NCBI GenBank assembly: GCA_947503885.1
Contig: CANNFD010000009.1
Coordinates: 1-64,000 of the forward strand
Source: an uncultured Olleya sp.
GTDB lineage: Bacteria; Bacteroidota; Bacteroidia; Flavobacteriales; Flavobacteriaceae
Direction of reading: 5' to 3'
Length of the DNA: 64,000 nucleotides
This document shows positions 26,191 to 33,943 of this stretch, one piece after another; within the stretch, counting starts at the first letter, position 1; each line of letters opens with the position of its first letter. Under the pieces are notes generated by a model. That model did not search any database and was not told where the DNA came from. It worked only from the letters and a program-made list of their open reading frames with translations. A program made the position numbers and the translations under genes.

Positions 26191-26418
26191 TTAAAGAATT
26201 TGCATTATCCGCAACGTACTTCTGTTTGGATCGTAAGCGATTTTTTTATACCCTTTACCAACAAAAGGGTAGCCTTTTGCTTCTCCAGGTTCTAAAGCCA
26301 CACCATTTACAGTTGCTTCTTCTAAACCTACATTTTTAATGGATGCTACTAGAAACCCTTCTTTTAATTCTCCAGCTTTATCCACATCAATTTCATTTAC
26401 TTCTGCTAATATGTTCAT
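26191..26418 (-). CDS. Small beta-rich protein, possible virion protein
   Basis: 75 residues with a pattern of short strands (GFLVASIKNVGLEEATVNG, LEPGEAKGYPF) reminiscent of small decoration or spike-base domains; no membrane segment. It overlaps the upstream gene by 26 bp. Function unknown. Confidence 0.5.
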   Translation of the reverse strand: MNILAEVNEIDVDKAGELKEGFLVASIKNVGLEEATVNGVALEPGEAKGYPFVGKGYKKIAYDPNRSTLRIMQIL

Positions 26419-26974
26419 TGCTTAATTTTTTGTTTTGAATGAATTTATAAATACTAAACCCTGCGACACCAACGACTCCAACTATAGCGACAATTTTCAC
26501 TATTTTACTTGTTTTACTATCAGATTCCATTGCTTTCCTTTGAGCAGATTCTGCCTGTTTTACTTCAACTTTAGAAGTTTTTGAAAGTGGCTTTTTTACA
26601 ATGGTTGGACGTGTTACTTTAATTAAATGACTAATTGGTGTCTTTGCCTGTACTGTTGAAACTCTTTTTACTTTGATTGTTGATGTTTTTGGTTTAACTG
26701 CTCTCTTTGGCACAATAGGTAAACGTTTGACTTTAATAGGAGGTAGCTTCATAGGGCGACCACGAACTATTTTGGGTCTAATTTTTATGTGCTTAGACGG
26801 AAGTCTTTTAGGAATTGCTTTTCTAATAAAATTTTGAGTATGACCTAACATTGGTCTTATAGGTTTTTTACGTCTTTTTTGTCTTCTTTTGCTTATACAA
26901 CGATTAGATCTAAAATTGTCACACGTTTCATCCTCATAAACATCGTAATCTGTAAGTGCGAAAGTATTTGTCAT
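26393..26974 (-). CDS. Highly basic proline-rich protein with C-terminal membrane helix
   Basis: 193 residues; residues about 25-140 are very rich in Lys, Arg, Pro and Ile with repeated short basic units (KIRPKIVRGRPMKLPPIKVK, RLPIVPKRAVKPK). A membrane helix (about 164-181) is near the C-terminus. Expected to be a DNA-contacting membrane protein. It has a short acidic start with two cysteines (ETCDNFRSNRC). Unknown family. Confidence 0.6.
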   Translation of the reverse strand: MTNTFALTDYDVYEDETCDNFRSNRCISKRRQKRRKKPIRPMLGHTQNFIRKAIPKRLPSKHIKIRPKIVRGRPMKLPPIKVKRLPIVPKRAVKPKTSTIKVKRVSTVQAKTPISHLIKVTRPTIVKKPLSKTSKVEVKQAESAQRKAMESDSKTSKIVKIVAIVGVVGVAGFSIYKFIQNKKLSNEHISRSK

Positions 26975-26976
26975 AA

Positions 26977-27627
26977 TTATCTTGGCATTGGCATTGGCAT
27001 CGAAGTTTGTCCATAAGGATTGGGCATTGGTGGTCGTCTTGATTTCATTAAAACTACAGCTCCTATTCCAAGAACAGCGACACCTCCACCAATCATTAGC
27101 ATCATATTGGTTTTCTTTTTGGCTGCTTCTGCTTTCTGTTTTGCTTCTTCTCGACGACGCTCTTCTTCCTGTCTTCGTCTTTCTTCAGCTTCTCGACGTT
27201 TACGTTCTTGCTCTTCTCGCATACGTTGCATACGCATTTCCATATCACGTTTTGCAGCCGCAGCTTGGGCTGAAGCTCGTGCTTGTGCTGCTGCTTGTGC
27301 AGCTACGTTATTAGATGAACTATGTCGTTTCTTCTTTTTAAAAAGTCCTCCCAAAACACCAACAGCACCTTTGGCAATGGCTCCCCAAAACTGATCGTTC
27401 TCTTGAGATGAAAATCGTTGGATTAAGTTTTCTAAGGCTTTCGCAAAAGTTGAATCGCCATCCTTCAGTAGTTCTACAACTTCATTAATGAGTTGTTCTT
27501 TTGATGGTTTTCCTTGAAAGAATACATTGCTTTTAGCAAGTAATTCTTGTACAGGTTTTTGATAATTGAGCACCAAATAAGTAAGGTTATCAATTGCCTG
27601 ATTGTATTGTGATTGTTTATTTGACAT
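26977..27627 (-). CDS. Protein with Arg/Glu coiled coil and C-terminal membrane helix
   Basis: 216 residues. The N-terminal helical domain (about 1-85) resembles that of the neighbouring 213-residue protein in spacing only. It is followed by a Lys/His patch, an Ala-rich run, a single-alpha-helix-like R/E-rich segment (about 128-170), and a membrane helix (about 175-194) with a Pro/Met-rich tail. Likely a virion membrane protein. Overlaps its upstream gene by 11 bp. Confidence 0.6.
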   Translation of the reverse strand: MSNKQSQYNQAIDNLTYLVLNYQKPVQELLAKSNVFFQGKPSKEQLINEVVELLKDGDSTFAKALENLIQRFSSQENDQFWGAIAKGAVGVLGGLFKKKKRHSSSNNVAAQAAAQARASAQAAAAKRDMEMRMQRMREEQERKRREAEERRRQEEERRREEAKQKAEAAKKKTNMMLMIGGGVAVLGIGAVVLMKSRRPPMPNPYGQTSMPMPMPR

Positions 27628-28258
27628 TGCTAAAATTGAATTTTAAACCATGTCCTACGAGTGCTCCAGCAATGAAAACGACTCCAAAGAGTAGCATTTC
27701 ATCTTTTGTAATACTGAAACTTTTTGAGGCTTCTGGTTTAGGTTCGTCTTCTTTTTTAAGCGTAAGTTTTCTGGTACGAATCTCATTCCAGACCATTTGT
27801 ACTTCTTGCGCTAGATTTTTATCTTGTGGATTTGCATTAGACTTTTTTACTATTGTTTGATAGTAGCGTTCTAGTTCTTTGTCCTTATAACTTTCAAACT
27901 GACTTAAAAAACTATCCTCAGTACCTGATCCAGCATAATTGGAATGTCCGCAGCTCGTACAATAATTGTTTTCATTATTATATGAATCATTACTACATGC
28001 ACCACAAAAGCCATCTTCTTTAGGAAGATTCAGTTTTAAAATAATATCCTTATCTGGGTGTAATAGTAGTAGCTCTTTAATGACCTTTCTACCCTTTTTT
28101 CGAGCAAGCTCTTTAATAGCTTCGGCAAGATGTTTTGGGTTTTCTGGCACTTCAAAACCATACTGTTCCAATAAATTCGAAACAGCATCTGCATTATGAT
28201 AAACGATATAGTCTATCTTATTTTGACCTAAGGTATTTGAATGTGATTGTTTTTTCAT
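27617..28258 (-). CDS. Zinc-ribbon protein with C-terminal membrane helix
   Basis: 213 residues. Four cysteines (C85-x2-C88 and C100-x2-C103) form a zinc ribbon in a Lys/Leu-rich helical context. A charged linker and a membrane helix (about 190-207) follow. First gene of the long leftward structural operon after a hairpin terminator. Function unknown. Confidence 0.6.
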   Translation of the reverse strand: MKKQSHSNTLGQNKIDYIVYHNADAVSNLLEQYGFEVPENPKHLAEAIKELARKKGRKVIKELLLLHPDKDIILKLNLPKEDGFCGACSNDSYNNENNYCTSCGHSNYAGSGTEDSFLSQFESYKDKELERYYQTIVKKSNANPQDKNLAQEVQMVWNEIRTRKLTLKKEDEPKPEASKSFSITKDEMLLFGVVFIAGALVGHGLKFNFSNVK

Positions 28259-28275
28259 TGTTCTTGGAAATAAAT

Positions 28276-28316
28276 ACAGCCAGAGTTTATGGTTTATAAA
28301 AACCGACTCTGGCTGT
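28276..28316 (-). terminator. Hairpin after the Asp/Tyr- and Arg-rich structural gene
   Basis: ACAGCCAGAGT and ACTCTGGCTGT are perfect 11-bp inverted arms with a 19-base loop. On the minus strand it follows the 301-residue gene stop by about 43 bp and is followed by an AT-rich stretch without a strong T run. It may act as a terminator or as a processing/attenuation structure that separates two expression levels. Confidence 0.6.
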
Positions 28317-28358
28317 CTAGTATTAGGTACAAAGTCTGAACGATTTCCTTTTTAGGGG

Positions 28359-29264
28359 TTATCGTCTGCGACGTCTTACCAATCGAGAAACTGGACGTCT
28401 CGCCACCGGTTTTCTGACTAATCTACGACGTTTAACTACTCTGCGAGTAGGACGTCTCACTCTACGTCTAGGACGTAAACCTAATGCAGTTGGTCTTTTT
28501 CTTCGGATTAAATCTAATTGAGGAAGTCCAGTGGTTCTTGGCGCTCGTGACATTTCTGCGACGTTACTACCTTTTAATAAGTTTCCAAGATTTGCTCTTG
28601 CTTTAATTGTAAATGTAAATACAGCTGTGACACCATCTTCTACAACTACTCTTAAAGAATCTTGTCCTGTAACATCCATCTCAAAGTTATCGTCATCGAT
28701 TAGAGATTGTGTAAAGTTTTGTGGCGAAGTCGCATTTCGTGGTTGATACACTCTGGTGGTTTTAGATCCAGATGCTGTTCTACGGTCAATACGTAGTACG
28801 TTATCAAACTGTAATGGGCTACTTACCGAGTATTTCATTCCCGCAATTTTAAACGGGTTCGATTTACTTTCTTCACGCACTTCTTTGTGGCTCGATTCTT
28901 CGATATCTACCACAACGCCATTGGGTTGAGGCGATTCTGCATTACCACCAAAAATAACAGCTTCGGCAGAAGCTCCAGATTTGTTGGTAACGACTACAGT
29001 AAGGGTTCTGTCGTTGGGATCAATTTTACCAATACTTGATTTGGTGTAATCATCGTAGGCGTCATCGTCGTACTCACCTTCATCAGCATAGTCGTCGTAA
29101 TCGTCATATTCATCTTCGTACTCGTCGTCATATCCGTCTTCCAGCCCTTCAAAACCAGAATCGAAGTCGTCTTCGTCATCGTACATATCATTGTTATCGT
29201 AGTCATCATACTGATCTTCAGCAGCTTCTTCGTAACGCATTAATTCGTCGTTATAATCACTCAT
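28359..29264 (-). CDS. Asp/Tyr-rich and Arg-rich structural protein, major virion protein candidate
   Basis: 301 residues in three parts. Residues about 1-78 are almost all Asp, Glu, Tyr. Residues about 80-240 form a beta-rich core (LTVVVTNKSGASAEAVIFGG, MKYSVSSPLQFDNVLRID, LRVVVEDGVTAVFTFTIKAR). Residues about 255-301 are an Arg-rich tail. The core's strand spacing would fit a single jelly-roll-type domain. The basic tail would contact packaged DNA. It is transcribed as a single gene between hairpins, as an abundant protein would be. The capsid role is inference only. No family recognised. Confidence 0.55.
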   Translation of the reverse strand: MSDYNDELMRYEEAAEDQYDDYDNNDMYDDEDDFDSGFEGLEDGYDDEYEDEYDDYDDYADEGEYDDDAYDDYTKSSIGKIDPNDRTLTVVVTNKSGASAEAVIFGGNAESPQPNGVVVDIEESSHKEVREESKSNPFKIAGMKYSVSSPLQFDNVLRIDRRTASGSKTTRVYQPRNATSPQNFTQSLIDDDNFEMDVTGQDSLRVVVEDGVTAVFTFTIKARANLGNLLKGSNVAEMSRAPRTTGLPQLDLIRRKRPTALGLRPRRRVRRPTRRVVKRRRLVRKPVARRPVSRLVRRRRR

Positions 29265-29283
29265 AATGATTGTCTTTTTTTTG

Positions 29284-29339
29284 CCTGTTTAGAAAAAACA
29301 GGATTATACTTTTTAGAGGTGTCCACGAGTGTCTCTAAA
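29284..29339 (-). promoter_or_regulatory. Two stem-loops in the leader of the 301-residue gene
   Basis: CCTGTTT/AAACAGG (29284-29302) and TTTAGAG/CTCTAAA (29312-29339) are perfect 7-bp stems lying just upstream of the start at 29264. On the minus strand neither is followed by a T run, so they are more likely mRNA-leader structures, perhaps stabilising, than terminators. Confidence 0.4.
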
Positions 29340-29341
29340 CA

Positions 29342-29512
29342 CTACTTTTTTGTTGGACTAGCGATAGCTGGTTTTTTCTTGTCAGCTAACTTTTTTGCTT
29401 TCATCTTTTGAACCATTGGTGCGACCAAAAATGTTCCTAATGCAATTCCAGCGATTCCTGCTCCCACACAATATAGAATTGGTGTCCAGGCGATGTCTTT
29501 GTTGTTTGCCAT
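29342..29512 (-). CDS. 56-residue single-pass membrane protein
   Basis: From ATG 29512: a short polar start (MANNKDIAWTPILYC), a membrane helix (about 11-31, VGAGIAGIALGTFLVAP) and a very basic tail (MKAKKLADKKKPAIASPTKK). It lies between the Fic terminator and the leader of the 301-residue gene. It fits the small basic virion-membrane proteins around it. The overlapping longer frame is a shadow. Confidence 0.6.
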   Translation of the reverse strand: MANNKDIAWTPILYCVGAGIAGIALGTFLVAPMVQKMKAKKLADKKKPAIASPTKK

Positions 29513-29639
29513 TCGTTTTGTTATTAATTGATAATTGTAAATACTTGGCGAGGTCTCTAAACCTTGATTGAGTGCGAAGTTGGGAATGAATGCTTGTTTT
29601 TCCGCTGTGCAGAAAGGGACTTTGGGACAACGGTAATAA

Positions 29640-29671
29640 AAAACGCCTTAACTATTAAGTTAAGACGTTTT
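29640..29671 (-). terminator. Terminator downstream of the Fic gene
   Basis: AAAACG-C-CTTAAC and GTTAAG-A-CGTTTT form a 12-bp stem with one mismatch, a six-base loop, and A/T runs on both sides. It lies 22 bp past the Fic stop on the minus strand and is probably bidirectional. Confidence 0.75.
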
Positions 29672-29692
29672 GAATATGTCGATAGTGTTACT

Positions 29693-31171
29693 TTATTTTA
29701 TGATTTTCAGTACACCTTCATTACTCTCTTTAAAAGCACCACTTTTTTCAAGTGTAGTCTCCATTTCTTCCATATCATTACCATTTAAGGTATGACTAAA
29801 AGTTTGTGCCCTATTAAGCATTCTTATAAATACAGTAGGCTCTTTTGCTCTTGTTAATCTGTGTAAAGCTCCTAAATAATCTTCTCGATATACCGTTGGA
29901 ATTATAATTTTAGTTTGCTTTGCTGTGGTTAATTCAGCATTCATCATCACACGAGAAATACGTCCATTACCATCAAGAAATGGATGTACTTCGCTTACTA
30001 CAAACATAATGTAAGCTGCTTTTGCAAAAGGACTTTTTAATGCTTGGTAATAATCAAAACTCTTATATAAAGTACCTAATACTAATTCCTTGTCAACAAA
30101 ATAGGAATTCCCAGCTCTGTTATTTTCATCTTTAAATTTTCCTGGCTTTTTATCTTCACGCGCAGCTAAAAGAATTTTATGTCTGTATTGAAGTATCTCT
30201 ACAAAATTTTCTTTTGAATGTGGTACAATTTGCATTTCTCGCCTATTAGACACTAATTGATAAGTCCCTAAAACATCGTGTGAATCTTCATTTCTTGATG
30301 GTAATGGCTTTTGTGTCGCTATTATTTTTCTTGCTTCCTCTATTTCAAAAACAGTCCCTTCAATATAGTTTGAGAAGTAGCTTTCGTAAAAAGCAAAATT
30401 TCTATAAGAACCAGTCGTTGTATTTTGTTCTTCAAAGTTTTTAAATTCTTGTTGTTTTAATTCTCTAAATAGAATTTCAAATAATTCAACACGAGCAGGA
30501 TCATAAGGTACACCAAATGCTCTTGCCGTTGCTACAGGCGATTTTAATATACTTGACGCTTTGGTAGTGAGCAATGCACTTATCATTTGATTAAGTTTTT
30601 TAAACTCTTTTTGCATTCCAATTTCTTCTGAAATTTCTCGTGCTCTATCTCTTAATCTATTTAATTCGTCTTCGCCATTTACACGAATAATCTGCTCTAA
30701 TTTTTCTTCAATTTGCGGAAATGTGAGTGTTTTAGAATCAGGACCAGGTCGTCTTGATACTTGAAGGTTTTCAAGAAAAGCTCTTTCTTTTTGAGACACC
30801 ATTAATTCACTTGAAAAATTAGTATCGCCATCAATTGCTGCACTACCATCCATAAATCGAATAGTCACTCCTGGTAACTTAACTTTCTTTGTGTATGTAT
30901 AGGTTACAAATAATTGTCCAGATGAAGTGGGTTTAAATTCAAAAGCAGATCGATGACTCAATACAGCACCTGGATATTGATGTCCTAAAATTGGAAAAAT
31001 ATTACGTTGTATAATATCTTCGGGAGTATCTTCAAGATTAGACGTATAAATTCTTGAGGCAATTTTTTTGATCTGACCTTCTTTTTCTAGTTTTGATATT
31101 TGCCTTGAAATAGTAGAATCTGGAGATCCGTAGATAATTTCTTGAAGGTGTAATTGACTATTTTTTTCCAT
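29693..31171 (-). CDS. AbiEi-like winged-helix fused to Fic domain protein
   Basis: 492 residues. The N-terminal 115 residues (PDSTISRQISKLEKEGQIKK, ASRIYTSNLEDT, AVLSHRSAFEFKP) look like an AbiEi-type antitoxin: winged helix plus small beta domain. The C-terminal half is a Fic domain with a complete active site, HPFLDGNGRISR (395-406). Fic enzymes transfer AMP or related groups to proteins. No separate antitoxin is seen, and an inhibitory helix motif ([ST]xxxE[GN]) was not clearly identified. Fusion of sensor/repressor and Fic, plus the repeat array over its start, suggests an autoregulated toxin-like cargo gene inside the element. Confidence 0.82.
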   Translation of the reverse strand: MEKNSQLHLQEIIYGSPDSTISRQISKLEKEGQIKKIASRIYTSNLEDTPEDIIQRNIFPILGHQYPGAVLSHRSAFEFKPTSSGQLFVTYTYTKKVKLPGVTIRFMDGSAAIDGDTNFSSELMVSQKERAFLENLQVSRRPGPDSKTLTFPQIEEKLEQIIRVNGEDELNRLRDRAREISEEIGMQKEFKKLNQMISALLTTKASSILKSPVATARAFGVPYDPARVELFEILFRELKQQEFKNFEEQNTTTGSYRNFAFYESYFSNYIEGTVFEIEEARKIIATQKPLPSRNEDSHDVLGTYQLVSNRREMQIVPHSKENFVEILQYRHKILLAAREDKKPGKFKDENNRAGNSYFVDKELVLGTLYKSFDYYQALKSPFAKAAYIMFVVSEVHPFLDGNGRISRVMMNAELTTAKQTKIIIPTVYREDYLGALHRLTRAKEPTVFIRMLNRAQTFSHTLNGNDMEEMETTLEKSGAFKESNEGVLKIIK

Positions 31172-31345
31172 TATAAGTGCTTAATAACACAAAATTGATA
31201 AATATTTTCCATTATAACGCTATTTTTGATAAATATTTTCCACTATAAATAAATCAAATCTTTTCCTTTATAATGAGTATCAACTGATGATTTGCTAAAT
31301 ATTTTCCATTATAAGCCTAAAAACGTTAAATATTTTCCACTATAA
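31156..31345 (-). promoter_or_regulatory. Direct-repeat operator array overlapping the Fic start codon
   Basis: Four near-identical 21-bp copies (minus-strand core TTATAATGGAAAATATTTA, with A/G change at one site) lie at 31197-31217, 31228-31248, 31294-31314 and 31325-31345. A fifth copy at 31156-31176 contains the Fic ATG, and a degenerate sixth lies at about 31257-31273. Distances are 31, 31 and 41 bp, close to whole helical turns. The rightmost copy overlaps the stop of the packaging ATPase. The array occupies the whole intergenic region, so it is most likely the binding site of the winged-helix N-terminus of the Fic protein (autorepression). Confidence 0.7.
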
Positions 31346-32269
31346 AGGACTAGACAATCCATCCTCGTGATACCGTAACTTCTCTGAAATCATTTTAACA
31401 ATAGCTTCATTCTTGGTTTTGTAGATATTATTCCCATCAAAATCTTGCTCGTTAAGTAGCATTTTCACTTTTCGGCTTTCTTCTTGGTCGATAAACTTTT
31501 TACAAGCACGAATAAAGGCAGCACGACTACAACCTTTAATGCGCTGTTCCCTCATATTTATATAAACGAAAAAGCTCTTTTGAATTTTATATTCCAGTTC
31601 TGTAATTTTACCCATTGCAAAAGCATTGGAACATAATTCATATTGTTCATCTACAATAAGCTGACCAATGCGAACCATTTGATATTTTGGAATACGCTCT
31701 CGATAACGTGTGACATCATCCACTTGATGATGCAGTCGCAACCACGTACAGTTTTGCCACTCTGAGGTTGTAATTTTTGCAACAGATTGGTGTGTAAGCA
31801 CAATATCAATGCCTTTGTGACGCACAGTACATAATGCACCAATCATTGATTGTCCTTTTGCACCTGTCATATAATGGTCAATATCATCTAACACAACAAG
31901 ACCATTCTTATAGTGTTTCATAATCTTGGTAATGACTTCCTTTTTCTCTTCATTATCCATTGGCGAACCATCACTATTATATGGACGTATTCTGCGCGAT
32001 GACACTTTAGTAAGCGCCTTTAGATGGTTTGGACTTACGGTTCTAAATTGCGGATAATCATCATCATTGGTATCAAAAGCTAATACTTTACGACCTTTCT
32101 TTCCCATAACTAGGTGATCCATCATATAATGTTTGATCTCTTGTTTGTTTCGATAGGTTTTTCCAACTCCTGTTTCTCCACAAACGAGCATAATCATTGG
32201 TTGTCGTTCAAGGTCTTCTTTTTTATAAGCTATTGGTTTACGACCTCTGTTAGATTTTGATTCTGCCAT
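31340..32269 (-). CDS. P-loop ATPase, candidate genome-packaging ATPase
   Basis: 309 residues. Walker A is GETGVGKT (31-38), Walker B LVVLDD (124-129), and a polar strand IVLTHQS (156-162) ends in a sensor-type residue. After the core comes an Arg-rich helical part (MREQRIKGCSRAAF). Size and motif layout resemble the FtsK/HerA-like packaging ATPases of PRD1-type and other tailless viruses (A32/P9 group). It is not a large terminase, since no nuclease domain is present. The assignment is from motifs and cluster content. Its start overlaps the stop of the acidic 328-residue gene (one base). Confidence 0.65.
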   Translation of the reverse strand: MAESKSNRGRKPIAYKKEDLERQPMIMLVCGETGVGKTYRNKQEIKHYMMDHLVMGKKGRKVLAFDTNDDDYPQFRTVSPNHLKALTKVSSRRIRPYNSDGSPMDNEEKKEVITKIMKHYKNGLVVLDDIDHYMTGAKGQSMIGALCTVRHKGIDIVLTHQSVAKITTSEWQNCTWLRLHHQVDDVTRYRERIPKYQMVRIGQLIVDEQYELCSNAFAMGKITELEYKIQKSFFVYINMREQRIKGCSRAAFIRACKKFIDQEESRKVKMLLNEQDFDGNNIYKTKNEAIVKMISEKLRYHEDGLSSPL

Positions 32270-33255
32270 TATGCTTCCGATTTTTGTTCTTCAGCTACTT
32301 CTAATATGGACACATCGTCATCTACTTCTTCGGCTTCAATGTCTTGGATTGATGGTTCAGGTTTCGGCTTTTTGATGATTTCTTTTTCCGCTTTCTCACT
32401 TTGAGTTTGTTGAGTATAAACTTCAGCGAATTCATCATTATTCTCTGAATTTTCAATTTCTTCTTCTACTTCGTCTTGATCTGAATAGCCTTTTTCCTCA
32501 CGAATGATATCAAGTATGCGTTCTTCCAAAAGATTATTCTCTGCTCGCACTTCCATTACCACTTGTGCTTTTTTCATTAAAACAGAAACTACAGCACCCA
32601 TTAATTGCTGTTCTGGTGTGAGCTTTTTTGCTTTTTTACGCAATACTTGAGCCAATAAAGGACGTAATAATGCTTGATCTTCCTTGTCGAGCTTTACACG
32701 TTCTACATTCTTATCATTCTGTTTATCTACAACTTCAATAATTTCATCGAACTCAAAAAATTCTTTGTGCTTATTTATTTTAACGAAGTAACCACCACCA
32801 ACTGCCATAACATTATTGGTCATTCCTAATAAAGCATCTGCAGCTTGATTGGCTTGTGCAAGTGGCACTTCAAAATCTTTATCCGTTACACTATCATCTT
32901 CATCATCCTGAGCTTCAAAACCGTTACTATTTATTTCTTGCTCTGGCGCATCTAGTGGTTCCTGTGCTTTTTCTTGCCTCACATTTTCTTCAACAGTACT
33001 TCTAAAATCTTTTTTGGTATTGCCACTTCGTCCAGGTTCTAATTCGTCAAGCGTCTTTTTTTCTTGTTCTGGTTTCCAAACGTTCCAACTTTTCTGTTTT
33101 TCATCTTCATTTACTGGACGTTCTCCACCAATATCTTTTTCTAGGACAGGTTGATTAAGTGGACTGCTATCTTCATTTTGAAGTTGTTCAAAAGCGATTT
33201 CTTCTGGATTTGTAGTAAGGGCATCTTGTACCTCTTGGGCTATTTTATCTTGCAT
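32269..33255 (-). CDS. Acidic, largely disordered protein upstream of the packaging ATPase
   Basis: 328 residues, very rich in Glu, Asp, Gln and Lys. A central folded part (about 130-245: MAVGGGYFVKINKHKEFFEF, ALLRPLLAQVLRKKAKKL) lies between disordered acidic arms. No membrane helix. Could be a scaffold, a packaging-complex adaptor or a nucleic-acid mimic; none is shown by sequence. One-base overlap with the ATPase argues for a shared process. Confidence 0.55.
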   Translation of the reverse strand: MQDKIAQEVQDALTTNPEEIAFEQLQNEDSSPLNQPVLEKDIGGERPVNEDEKQKSWNVWKPEQEKKTLDELEPGRSGNTKKDFRSTVEENVRQEKAQEPLDAPEQEINSNGFEAQDDEDDSVTDKDFEVPLAQANQAADALLGMTNNVMAVGGGYFVKINKHKEFFEFDEIIEVVDKQNDKNVERVKLDKEDQALLRPLLAQVLRKKAKKLTPEQQLMGAVVSVLMKKAQVVMEVRAENNLLEERILDIIREEKGYSDQDEVEEEIENSENNDEFAEVYTQQTQSEKAEKEIIKKPKPEPSIQDIEAEEVDDDVSILEVAEEQKSEA

Positions 33256-33259
33256 AGGC

Positions 33260-33712
33260 TTAGTTCAATTTTGCAATAAAATTGATAATATTGTTTTCGA
33301 GGATTTTGAATTTCTCTACGAATGGTTTGTAGAATTGTGGGATGGAAAGAATCTCATCGCACTTGTGATAATTGTATAAAATAGCGCGCTTAGATTGATT
33401 AAAACTCTCTCCAATTTTGGCATAGCTAGAATCTGTATATTTCTTCAGTAGAAAATAACAAGACATTCGTGCCTCACGATATTCTTGTACAGAACTCTCA
33501 TAAAAATTCTCTTCCTTTAAATCGAAAACTTCAATGCTTTGAGAGATAATAAAAACAAGTAGTAGTTTGACTTTTTCTTTGTCTTTAGTTGTAAGCTCTG
33601 TATTACTGGTCAAGCTATCTATGACTTCAATGGTTTTATTTAAACCAAACTTCCCGATTAAGGAATCTATACTCTGTTGTAAATCGTGATAATTGTATGC
33701 TGTCTTTTTCAT
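33260..33712 (-). CDS. DnaA domain IV-like DNA-binding protein
   Basis: 150 residues from the ATG at 33712 (MKKTAYNYHDLQQS); an upstream start at 33742 is possible. The segment at about 77-125 (EYREARMSCYFLLKKYTD, YAKIGESFNQSKRAILYNYHK) follows the pattern of the DnaA C-terminal domain that reads DnaA boxes: an Arg-rich helix, then a helix-turn-helix with IGxxF. The rest is helical. It could direct element replication or regulate late genes, since it heads the ATPase transcript. Divergent from gajA. Confidence 0.5.
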   Translation of the reverse strand: MKKTAYNYHDLQQSIDSLIGKFGLNKTIEVIDSLTSNTELTTKDKEKVKLLLVFIISQSIEVFDLKEENFYESSVQEYREARMSCYFLLKKYTDSSYAKIGESFNQSKRAILYNYHKCDEILSIPQFYKPFVEKFKILENNIINFIAKLN

Positions 33713-33943
33713 TAGGCAAGTGCCGAATTGTTTGACAGGCAAATTACTAAAAGTTGTTTTTCAATAAGTTGTTAAAAAGTTTACAGAAGATTTATTTTGA
33801 TTTTCATTTGAGTAGGTGGGAATCTTTTTTAACTTGTATCCTTTTTAACCTAGTTGCAACAGATTACTACCAAACCAAATCATCTTTATAATTTGAGTAA
33901 AAATGATAATTGAGGTTTGATCTCTTAATAAATTAAAAACAGA

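Noticed and set aside
29382-29630. 82-codon leftward frame
   Set aside because: Shadow of the 56-residue membrane-protein gene and runs into the Fic terminator region.
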